Shown here one piece after another: positions 1 through 6,278 of a stretch of 7,530 bases of DNA; positions within the stretch are counted from its first letter, which is position 1, and each line of letters starts with the position of its first letter. Where the stretch lies: assembly GCA_020024075.1 (NCBI GenBank), contig JAHHUJ010000096.1, positions 1 through 7,530 of the forward strand. Reading direction: 5' to 3'. Source of the stretch: Psychrobacter sp. (lineage in GTDB: Bacteria; Pseudomonadota; Gammaproteobacteria; Pseudomonadales; Moraxellaceae). Below the pieces are notes generated by a model. The model did not search any database. It had not been told where the DNA came from and worked only from the letters and a program-made list of their open reading frames with translations. A program made the position numbers and the translations under genes.

Positions 1-368
1 TCCATAACTTGAACGGTCCATTTACCTTTGTTTTTCTTCAGATACTTAGAGTCTTTGAATTCATCAGGATAATCACGCAAATCTCTAATCAAAGCATCAA
101 ATGAGATGGGCTTAACATCACCACTTAACTCATTAAGTTGCTCAATATGCTTCACCTGATCAATATTAGAAGCCAATACTTCAGCAGGGGCCTCTTTTTC
201 AGCTTCTGTCTCCTCCTCAAAGATAGGCGCTGAACTAAACATCCACAAAGCCAGAGCGGCTGCACCCGTTAATAAAGCCATGATAAGCCACGCACTGGCC
301 ACCAAGCGTTCTTTATTCTTTGGCGACTGATCAGGATGACTAGTAGAAGAGCCTTGAGTGATTGCCAT
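1..368 (-). CDS. SPOR-domain-like single-pass membrane protein, DamX-position homologue (partial, 3' end outside window)
   Basis: The frame opens with ATG at 368 and stays open for 122 codons to the window edge, so only the N-terminal part is present. Residues 1-21 are hydrophilic and end in a basic stretch (KNKER). Residues 22-44 form one hydrophobic segment, giving an inner-membrane anchor with the rest in the periplasm. Residues 50-63 are acidic (Glu/Ala-rich linker). The last visible residues, KGKWTVQVM at 114-122, resemble the first beta strand of a SPOR (peptidoglycan-binding) domain. A gene with SPOR and one membrane segment directly after aroK-aroB matches the location of damX in enterobacteria and of a SPOR gene in Moraxellaceae (established synteny). 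A GGA lies about 8 bases before the ATG. A cell-division or septal role is inferred from SPOR proteins generally. The SPOR call rests on only a few residues and could be wrong. Confidence 0.65.
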   Translation of the reverse strand, partial: MAITQGSSTSHPDQSPKNKERLVASAWLIMALLTGAAALALWMFSSAPIFEEETEAEKEAPAEVLASNIDQVKHIEQLNELSGDVKPISFDALIRDLRDYPDEFKDSKYLKKNKGKWTVQVM

Positions 369-392
369 AGAGCAAATCCAGTAAATAGAAAA

Positions 393-430
393 TTATTAAA
401 AAGAGGGTTATTAAAAAGGGTTATTAAAAA
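393..430. repeat. Short tandem repeat between aroB and the SPOR gene
   Basis: The 13-mer gggttattaaaaa occurs twice back to back (405-417 and 418-430), and its core ttattaaaaa appears a third time at 393-402. The array sits in the 92-bp gap between the aroB stop and the downstream start. On the transcribed strand it reads as T5-A2-T-A2-CCC blocks. No hairpin is evident, so it is not a clear terminator. It may simply be replication-slippage sequence in an AT-rich spacer. Confidence 0.75.
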
Positions 431-460
431 TAGGTAATCAAACTACAGGATAGGAAGCCA

Positions 461-1537
461 TTATAATGTCTCAGTAAGGACTGCCTCAAGCAGTGCCTGA
501 TCAAAGTCAGCTGTAACTACTGCCTCACCCACTGATTTTAACAAAATCAATCGAATTTGTCCTGACTTAACTTTTTTATCATGCTGCATTAACTCCAAAG
601 CAACTTGGGTATCAATAGCTGGTGGCTTAATCGGTAATTGCGCGGCTTGCAGAACCTTACTAATACGCTGAACGTCTGTCTCGCCAATCCAGCCCATTTT
701 CTGTGACAACTGCGCCGCTTGTACCATGCCAGCCGCTACCGCCTCACCATGTAGCCACTTGCCATAACCTTCATGGGTTTCAATTACATGACCAAAGGTA
801 TGACCAAAGTTTAATAACGCTCTTTTGCCTGACTCACGCTCATCTTGAGCCACAATATCTGCTTTATACTGGCAACACCTAGCGACTGCCTCAGCCAAGA
901 CTACTTTGTCCAAAGACATGAGCGCTGACATATTGTCTTCCAGCCAAGTCAAGAAGTCAGCATCCATGATCAACGCATATTTGATAACTTCTGCCATTCC
1001 CGCTGACAGTTCACGCTGTGGCAAGGTAGTTAAAGTATGCATATCGGCTAGGACCATTTGTGGCTGCCAAAATGCCCCAATCATATTTTTGCCTTTGGGG
1101 TGGTTAATGCCTGTTTTACCCCCCACACTAGAGTCTACTTGTGACAATAAGGTAGTTGGGATTTGAATAAAATTCACTCCGCGCATAAAGGAGGCGGCAG
1201 CAAAACCAGTCATATCACCGACAACCCCACCACCAAGAGCAATCAAGGTAACATCACGGCTACAATGATTGTCCATTAAAGCATCATAAATCTGATTGAT
1301 ATATTGCTGAGTCTTGTATTGCTCGCCATCTGGCAATACCACAGTGAATACGTCAAAGTCAGCTTTTAACCCTTCAACCAAAGCTTGTAAATACAGCTTT
1401 TCTACCGTGGTATTGGTAACTACCATCACCTGATTGCCTTTAATATAAGGGGCTACCTCTTTTGCCAAGTCACACTGACTGGTAATAACGATCGGATAAT
1501 CATGACTTTGGGTATGTACGGTTAAATTAGCTTTCAT
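461..1537 (-). CDS. aroB: 3-dehydroquinate synthase (AroB)
   Basis: AroB converts 3-deoxy-D-arabino-heptulosonate 7-phosphate (DAHP) to 3-dehydroquinate, the second step of the shikimate pathway, in the cytoplasm with NAD+ and a divalent metal. At 358 residues it has normal family length. The NAD-binding glycine motif GGGVVGD is at 102-108, followed by the conserved block around PTTLLSQVDSSVGGKT (127-142). Expected metal ligands are present: Glu183 (in AEVIKY), His246 (in NFGHTFGH) and His263 (in LHGEA). Lys150 and Asn151 of the GKNMIGAF motif are also intact. The start at 1537 follows a purine-rich AGAGAAGAGAG stretch and gives a typical N-terminus. It lies 111 bp after aroK in the same direction, and no convincing separate promoter was seen, so co-transcription is likely. 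Nothing suggests damage. Confidence 0.98.
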   Translation of the reverse strand: MKANLTVHTQSHDYPIVITSQCDLAKEVAPYIKGNQVMVVTNTTVEKLYLQALVEGLKADFDVFTVVLPDGEQYKTQQYINQIYDALMDNHCSRDVTLIALGGGVVGDMTGFAAASFMRGVNFIQIPTTLLSQVDSSVGGKTGINHPKGKNMIGAFWQPQMVLADMHTLTTLPQRELSAGMAEVIKYALIMDADFLTWLEDNMSALMSLDKVVLAEAVARCCQYKADIVAQDERESGKRALLNFGHTFGHVIETHEGYGKWLHGEAVAAGMVQAAQLSQKMGWIGETDVQRISKVLQAAQLPIKPPAIDTQVALELMQHDKKVKSGQIRLILLKSVGEAVVTADFDQALLEAVLTETL

Positions 1538-1622
1538 CTCTCTTCTCTATATACTGTTAGCTACTACTGGCCACTGTTGGCGATTACAAAGCTTAAAGGG
1601 GATATCTTATTTGCAGCAACGG

Positions 1623-1654
1623 CATGCGCCTCTTATAACGTGCGCCTCTTATAA
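1623..1654. repeat. 16-bp tandem duplication covering the aroK stop codon
   Basis: The 14-mer tgcgcctcttataa occurs exactly at 1625-1638 and 1641-1654, with a period of 16. The extended units (1623-1638 and 1639-1654) differ at one base. The higher-coordinate copy includes the last codon and the TAA stop of aroK (1649-1651), so the duplication places a second TTATAA just downstream of the gene. No fitting hairpin or T-run makes it a terminator. Confidence 0.85.
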
Positions 1655-2188
1655 AAAGTGCTCAGGATACTTCTCTTTTAAAGCTTCCATGATTTTTTTG
1701 AGCATATATCTGGGATAACCCTCCCCAGTTTCTACCACCACATCTGCAACCTCAAGATATAGAGGGTCACGGACTTCAAATAAAGACTGCAATACCGCTC
1801 GAGGATTAGGATTATTTAATAACGGGCGCGACTTATCTTTAGAAGTTCTTTTTAATTGCACATCGACATTGGCCCTTAGATAAATGGTGATGCCTTGCTT
1901 CTTTAAGTTTTCACGGTTTTGTGGCTGAGTCACGACCCCACCACCCGTCGCCAAGACTATATTGGGCAACTCAGTCAGCTCAGCAATAGCTTTTGCTTCA
2001 CGCTCTCTAAAACCTGCCTCACCTTCCTTCTCAAAAATCCAAGGAATATCGGCGCCAGTTTGTTCGCAAATATAATAATCACTGTCTATAAAAGTGCGTC
2101 CTAAGTGCTTTGCTAATAATTTTCCAATCGTAGTCTTCCCTGCTCCCATAGGGCCCACAATAAATAATGACGGCAATGTCGATTGCAT
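1649..2188 (-). CDS. aroK: Shikimate kinase I (AroK)
   Basis: AroK phosphorylates shikimate at the 3-hydroxyl with ATP, step five of the shikimate pathway, in the cytoplasm. The 179-residue protein matches the family's size. The Walker A motif is GPMGAGKT at 12-19 with Lys18. The shikimate-binding Asp-Ser-Asp triad is at 35-37, the FRERE motif with shikimate-contacting Arg61 at 60-64, and the GGG motif (82-84) ends the Walker B-like strand. A lid segment with KSRPLL follows around 118-123. The start at 2188 is preceded by a GAGAG ribosome site about 8 bases upstream. It lies downstream of pilQ and upstream of aroB, the usual pilQ-aroK-aroB order of gammaproteobacteria. The coding strand carries one A7 run at 1693-1699, near the 3' end. 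All catalytic features are intact. Confidence 0.97.
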   Translation of the reverse strand: MQSTLPSLFIVGPMGAGKTTIGKLLAKHLGRTFIDSDYYICEQTGADIPWIFEKEGEAGFREREAKAIAELTELPNIVLATGGGVVTQPQNRENLKKQGITIYLRANVDVQLKRTSKDKSRPLLNNPNPRAVLQSLFEVRDPLYLEVADVVVETGEGYPRYMLKKIMEALKEKYPEHFL

Positions 2189-2467
2189 TATTATCTCTCA
2201 CATAAATTCACAGATTATACAGGCATTTTTGTCGTTAGTCCTGCTTAGGTGAACAATCCCATCAAACTAAAAATAGTCGATGAGTAGCTATAGTTCTTTA
2301 AACTTCTGATTAATTAGCTTATTAAAGCTATCTTTAAAATCTAGGGGCCAATTATAATGAATAACCAATAAATATAATAATAGCAACCCAGTTTTAGTAT
2401 AACTAGGGATTTTTCACGAGTCTGACAAACCTACCTGACCCTAAAGCTTATCACTTGTTTTGTCCTA
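2189..2467. other. Intergenic region between pilQ and aroK
   Basis: This 279-bp AT-rich stretch contains no plausible gene on either strand. It begins, in transcription direction, right after the pilQ stop (TGA followed in frame by TAG). I found no intrinsic terminator with a good stem and U-tract, so read-through from pilQ to aroK is possible. It holds a candidate aroK -10 near 2214-2219, a palindromic attataat at 2351-2358 that could serve as a -10 on either strand but lacks a good -35, and a minor hairpin at 2315-2330. Confidence 0.7.
2214..2219 (-). promoter_or_regulatory. Candidate -10 element upstream of aroK
   Basis: A perfect TATAAT lies on the minus strand 25 bases before the aroK ATG, which would give a leader of about 20 bases that includes the GAGAG ribosome site. 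No good -35 sits 16-18 bp upstream (the hexamers there match TTGACA poorly), and the upstream TG directly abuts the hexamer rather than leaving the one-base gap of an extended -10. The element is suggestive only. Confidence 0.35.
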
Positions 2468-4444
2468 TCATTGATAAGTCAAAGCTTTATCTGTAATCAA
2501 TGTTGGGGTAACAAAAATTAGCAACTCCTGCTTATCATTACGGCGCATATCCTTTTTAAATAGTCGCCCCAGGTAAGGTATATCACCAAAGAACGGCACC
2601 TTCTCTACATTATTAAAGATCTGATTGCGATAGATACCGCCCAGAACTATGGTTTCTCCATCAGCGACATTTACCTGAGTACTCAGTCTATCGGTATCAA
2701 TGAGAATAACCCCATCACCTACTGGGTTTGGGCGACCATTTTCGATATTTAGTTGTAAAGATATCCTGCCTTCAGGGGTAATATTGGGGGTAACTTCTAG
2801 GCTTAGTAGGGCCTCCTCAAACTGAGTGGTCGTTCCACCCCCTTCTGATTCACTTTGATACGGAATTTTTGTTCCTGAAGATACCCGAGCGGTTTGTTTG
2901 TCCAGTGTCAGTATTTTTGGGGTTGAAATAACTTCACCGCGGCCTTCTGCTTGCATCGCAGATAACTCTAGGTCAATCATCAAATCCGACATACTCAATA
3001 TTCCAAATGCAATACTACCAGCAGGGTTTGCAATTCCCAAGTCAACATTGAGGTTATCAGGTCGGCTAACACCATAATCAGGATAACTCACTGGCTTCCC
3101 TTTAAAAGTGGTATTACGTAAACTAAATTTCTTTAAGTCGGCCAAAGTTTGATCGCTACCACCCACCAACAAAGTATCATTATTGGCTACTCCTTTTGAT
3201 AGCATACCCCACTTAACCCCTAACTCTTTGCTAAAATTGTCTGTGGCACTGACTATCCTCACCTCAATCATCACTTGTTGCACTGGAATATCAATCTTTG
3301 CAATTAAGGCTCTAATGTTATCAATACTGGTCGCAGTGTCTTTGACAATCAAGGTATTAGTGCGGGTATCAACTGCCATTACCCCACGATTTGATAATAA
3401 AGTAGTGGTCAGAGTATTATTATTGGTCAGGGCGTGATTATTGCTCAGGGCGTGTTGCTGACTGTCACCACTACTATTCATAAGCTTATTATTGATAATC
3501 GCCTGACGACTGGCCTTTTCGATTAAATCATAAACCTCACTGGCTTTAGCATAATTAAGCCGAATATACTCATTGCGTAAGGGCATCAATGCCACTTTTT
3601 GTTGTTGTGCTATTAATAAGGTGTCCTGCTGCTTAGCTAATTCAGCTAAGGGAGCGACTAAAATAACATTGCCATTTACCTGTTTGCCTAGATGCTTACT
3701 GCTCAAGATAATATCTAGGGCTTGATCTACCGGAACATTAATTAAGTTCAACATTAAAGTGCCAGTGACTGCATCACTCGCGACAATATTGATATTCATA
3801 AACTGCGATAGCAAATGAAGCACGCTGCGTACTTCAACATTTTGAAAGTCGATAGAAATAGGGGCGCCACTATACTGGTCAGTAGGCACACTAAGCTGGG
3901 TTAAGCTTTTAGCAGGTTGCAGGGTTAACGTTATTTTATTTCCCACCTGATAGCTTTGATATTCAAAATCTTGGCTTAACTCAATACTTATCCAACCATA
4001 TTTGCCCTTATTTTCACTATAAATAGACCGCAGCAAACGCTCAGCGGCGTTCTGCTTATATATTATCCCTGGCTCAACTTGAGTCTTCGACAACTTCAAA
4101 ACAATTTTATTGCCTTGCCGCTCAATAGCCACCTGTTGATCAGCTGTATCCAAAACAATTTCGACCTTCTCAGTCCTATTGCTCAAAGGCTGATAATGAA
4201 TAGCATCTCGGTGCAAATAGCTTTTGGTCTCCCCTTTATTATTGGCAGTCATATCCGCAGTCACCGCTGATATGTCAATCAACCCTTGTGAATAGTGGAT
4301 GTCGGCATAAGCTATATTGCTTATAATTATCAGTATCGATAGTAAAGTGCTTACAACGATAGAATAAGGCGCTCGCCTGCAGTCGTTTGTGGTAGGCATT
4401 GCCCCTAACCAGATCCGCCTCAAAGCGTCAACACTAAATATCAT
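2468..4444 (-). CDS. pilQ: Type IV pilus secretin PilQ
   Basis: PilQ forms the outer-membrane ring through which the type IV pilus passes. Of 658 residues, 1-47 are a Sec signal with a long n-region, hydrophobic core about 28-44 and cleavage after AYA (45-47). One AMIN domain is visible at about 92-178, then the N0/STN domain (about 193-265), the N1 secretin repeat (about 283-383) and the secretin barrel domain (about 388-650), with the conserved EGRGEVISTPKILTLD block from 500 and VPFFGDIPYLGRLFK at 616-630. It is shorter than the roughly 714-residue Pseudomonas protein because the first AMIN domain seems absent. A six-residue repeat (HALSNN, HALTNN) lies in N1 at 331-342. The start overlaps the pilOP stop as ATGA and has AGGA 7 bases upstream. 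Met16 is a less likely alternative start. Confidence 0.97.
   Translation of the reverse strand: MIFSVDALRRIWLGAMPTTNDCRRAPYSIVVSTLLSILIIISNIAYADIHYSQGLIDISAVTADMTANNKGETKSYLHRDAIHYQPLSNRTEKVEIVLDTADQQVAIERQGNKIVLKLSKTQVEPGIIYKQNAAERLLRSIYSENKGKYGWISIELSQDFEYQSYQVGNKITLTLQPAKSLTQLSVPTDQYSGAPISIDFQNVEVRSVLHLLSQFMNINIVASDAVTGTLMLNLINVPVDQALDIILSSKHLGKQVNGNVILVAPLAELAKQQDTLLIAQQQKVALMPLRNEYIRLNYAKASEVYDLIEKASRQAIINNKLMNSSGDSQQHALSNNHALTNNNTLTTTLLSNRGVMAVDTRTNTLIVKDTATSIDNIRALIAKIDIPVQQVMIEVRIVSATDNFSKELGVKWGMLSKGVANNDTLLVGGSDQTLADLKKFSLRNTTFKGKPVSYPDYGVSRPDNLNVDLGIANPAGSIAFGILSMSDLMIDLELSAMQAEGRGEVISTPKILTLDKQTARVSSGTKIPYQSESEGGGTTTQFEEALLSLEVTPNITPEGRISLQLNIENGRPNPVGDGVILIDTDRLSTQVNVADGETIVLGGIYRNQIFNNVEKVPFFGDIPYLGRLFKKDMRRNDKQELLIFVTPTLITDKALTYQ
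3401..3454. repeat. 18-bp in-frame tandem repeat inside pilQ
   Basis: Units at 3419-3436 and 3437-3454 are identical except for one base and encode HALTNN and HALSNN in PilQ. A decayed third unit at 3401-3418 (12 of 18 bases matching) encodes NTLTTT. The period is a multiple of three, so copy changes keep the frame. The encoded stretch falls in a low-complexity Asn/Thr/Ser loop of the N1 domain. Confidence 0.85.
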
Positions 4445-5586
4445 AGGCCATTCCTAAAAGATAATTTCCTAAGGGGTGATATAGGAGCTATCAAAGCCCA
4501 TCTATTTTCTGACTTCCCTGCTTTAGGGTCCTTAATGTATTCAGTGAAATTAATCTGAGTAGGGGTGATTTCTATTACCTTGATATTACCTTGTCCCAAT
4601 GTCTGGCCTACTTGGACACGCCTAATTAGCCCATCAGCACCTTGGATTAAACCATAAGTACCGCCTATTCCACTTATCCTACCCCGATATTGGAAGCTAC
4701 TCAGGGGATGTTGCCACGGCTTATTGGGCTGTTTAGGCTGGGCATAACTACGATTGCTGGCTGGCTTGGTGGCTGGGTTTGATTGGGGAGTTATAAAGTT
4801 AGGTAAACTAAAAGGGCTGCGTTGGGCTTTGGGCTGATAGGGATTGGCTTTTGTCTCGATAACATCTACCTCTAAAGATTCAGGAATCTGAGAAACAGGT
4901 ATGACCTCTGCGTTATGTGCTTTATTAGTAGCAAGTATTAAACGATACGTTTTGGTCTGTATAGTAAGGGCTAAACTTGGGGATTTCGCTTGTTGTAAGC
5001 TATTGGCTGTTATAGCTTTGACTGAAAAATCATGCCAGGTAATCAAACGTGGTAAAGCAGATAGACTCCCCAAAAACTTGCCTATTTGATGATAGTTACC
5101 CGATACTATCAGTGTCAGCGGCTGTTCATGATAGAAGTCTTGCTCCTGCTCTGCTGCAAGCTGTAAATCCTCAATGACAACCCCACTACTAAGCCCCAAC
5201 TCATTTAATTGCTGTGCCAAAGAGACACTCTCTGAGCTGGTCCCTATACTGGGCATTAGAGATGATAAGGCGTCAAACTGTCGCTGAGTATCCTCACCTT
5301 GCTCAAGCTCAGTGCTCAACTGATTCGCCTGAGCCTGACTACTGAGGTACGTCTCTGTTAATACCTGCTGCCTATTTTCTTCAGCTTCAATCTGCTGTAA
5401 TTGAGTGCTAATAGGCAATAAATAGCAGGCTAAAGTGACCAGCAGCACCATTGCCAATATTAAAAGCCCCTTTACTGCAATAGGCCAACTGCCATAATTC
5501 TGGCTATCTAAGCTTTGCAGCTCATAATACCAATGCCATAAATCCAAGCGCTTGGTCTTCGTCAGAGTTTGTTGCTGAGGGGTCAT
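4441..5586 (-). CDS. pilO: PilO-PilP fusion protein, type IV pilus inner-membrane alignment complex
   Basis: This single 381-codon frame carries both PilO and PilP. Residues 1-34 are cytoplasmic, 35-58 a transmembrane helix, about 60-105 a Gln/Glu-rich coiled coil and about 106-220 the PilO ferredoxin-like domain, with the family's GNYHQIGKFLGSLSALPR signature at 163-180. Residues 221-295 are a Pro/Asn/Gln-rich linker that keeps the PilP-type RSPF motif (256-259). Residues 296-370 are the PilP beta domain (FQYRGRISG, GTYGLIQGADGLIRRVQVGQ). PilO pairs with PilN in the inner membrane; PilP normally is a separate lipoprotein that contacts the PilQ N0 domain. Here no second start, signal peptide or lipobox precedes the PilP part. 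It overlaps pilN and pilQ by ATGA, with GAGGT 7 bases before its ATG. The PilO half ends with a normal family-like segment, which argues against a frameshift artefact. Confidence 0.95.
   Translation of the reverse strand: MTPQQQTLTKTKRLDLWHWYYELQSLDSQNYGSWPIAVKGLLILAMVLLVTLACYLLPISTQLQQIEAEENRQQVLTETYLSSQAQANQLSTELEQGEDTQRQFDALSSLMPSIGTSSESVSLAQQLNELGLSSGVVIEDLQLAAEQEQDFYHEQPLTLIVSGNYHQIGKFLGSLSALPRLITWHDFSVKAITANSLQQAKSPSLALTIQTKTYRLILATNKAHNAEVIPVSQIPESLEVDVIETKANPYQPKAQRSPFSLPNFITPQSNPATKPASNRSYAQPKQPNKPWQHPLSSFQYRGRISGIGGTYGLIQGADGLIRRVQVGQTLGQGNIKVIEITPTQINFTEYIKDPKAGKSENRWALIAPISPLRKLSFRNGL
4444..4926 (-). other. pilP: PilP-derived portion of the pilO-pilP fusion
   Basis: This part (residues 221-381 of the fusion) stands where pilP is expected between pilO and pilQ. 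It contains a flexible linker with the RSPF motif and the GspC/PilP-like beta domain. The family's N-terminal signal peptide with lipidated Cys is missing, and I found no relic of one in the other two minus-strand frames around the junction, which stop quickly. The exact boundary is approximate. Confidence 0.8.
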
Positions 5587-6278
5587 GGTCCGACCTCTTT
5601 GCTAGCTGTCTTGTTAAGCGTAGTGCTTGGTGCTGAGTCATTATCTTTAGCTTCTTTCTTAAACAAAATAGCCACCACTTCAAAGTCGAAATGGTGGCTA
5701 GCAGTCATTGTGTCAATAATAACTGCATCAGTCTGCTGATTAACAGCGCTCTGATTGTGCCTATTGTAATCAGGTGTAGCTTGCGCCGCTGACTGTGGTT
5801 TTTTTATGTATTTAACTTGTGCCTGTTGTATGGCTGGATTTTGCTGCAAGTAAGCCACAAGCCTTGAGACTGCACTCGCCTGCCTACTCTTTCCGCGCAG
5901 CACCAGCAAGCCTTGTTGACTCTCAATATTTGTCAGATACATCGTTGTCGGAATCACTGCCGTAAGCTCTGACCACAGCTGCACTAAACTGCTGCGATGA
6001 TGGGCCAAGCGCTCGACCTCTGCAAGCTGGGCCAAAGTTGTTTCTCGGCGTTTTTTTATCGATTGATCCTTGTTTATGGTGGTCTGTAATAGTGCGTTTT
6101 TTTCAACCAAAAGCTCATTGGCTAAAGTAAGGGTATGCTTTATTTGCCACAAATAGCCCCAAACAGCGGCCGCTACCAATAAGGTAATAACCAAACTTAA
6201 AACCACAGCTATTATGAATTGTTTATTTTTTTGCTGTCGAAGCTGCTCACGCCACGGTAACAAGTTAATTTGAGGCAT
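5583..6278 (-). CDS. pilN: Type IV pilus inner-membrane protein PilN
   Basis: PilN is a bitopic protein whose short cytoplasmic tail docks into PilM and whose periplasmic domain dimerises with PilO. I chose ATG at 6278 (231 residues) because it gives the canonical MPQINLLPWRE start containing the PilM-binding INLLPWR motif (4-10). A start at 6317 would add 13 atypical residues overlapping pilM. The transmembrane helix spans 21-43, a coiled coil about 45-95 and the ferredoxin-like domain about 100-206. Two parts look extended against typical PilN of about 200 residues: a Gln/Asn/Ala-rich insertion at about 161-195 and a polar tail at 207-231. The pilM stop and pilN start share TGATG and no good ribosome site is visible, so translation probably depends on coupling to pilM. 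The gene contains four A7 runs. Confidence 0.97.
   Translation of the reverse strand: MPQINLLPWREQLRQQKNKQFIIAVVLSLVITLLVAAAVWGYLWQIKHTLTLANELLVEKNALLQTTINKDQSIKKRRETTLAQLAEVERLAHHRSSLVQLWSELTAVIPTTMYLTNIESQQGLLVLRGKSRQASAVSRLVAYLQQNPAIQQAQVKYIKKPQSAAQATPDYNRHNQSAVNQQTDAVIIDTMTASHHFDFEVVAILFKKEAKDNDSAPSTTLNKTASKEVGP

Noticed and set aside
906..1166. Plus-strand open frame opposite aroB
   Set aside because: It lies wholly antisense to the intact aroB gene, has no domain-like sequence and no supporting context.
1569..1581. GCCA/TGGC mini-hairpin between aroK and aroB
   Set aside because: A four-base-pair stem without a T-tract is too weak to call a terminator or regulatory element.
2315..2330. 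Small hairpin (tagctt/aagcta, 4-base loop) between pilQ and aroK as a terminator
   Set aside because: The stem is only 6 bp and AT-rich, and no T-run follows on the minus strand.
3183..3437. Plus-strand open frame opposite pilQ, with hydrophobic stretches
   Set aside because: It is a shadow of the secretin coding sequence; its hydrophobic runs follow from the complementary codons and the repeat region.
5413..5430. Possible lipobox (TLAC, Cys54) in the PilO helix of the fusion
   Set aside because: The -3 position is Thr, not Leu-like, 34 polar residues precede the helix, and the site matches the ordinary PilO transmembrane segment.
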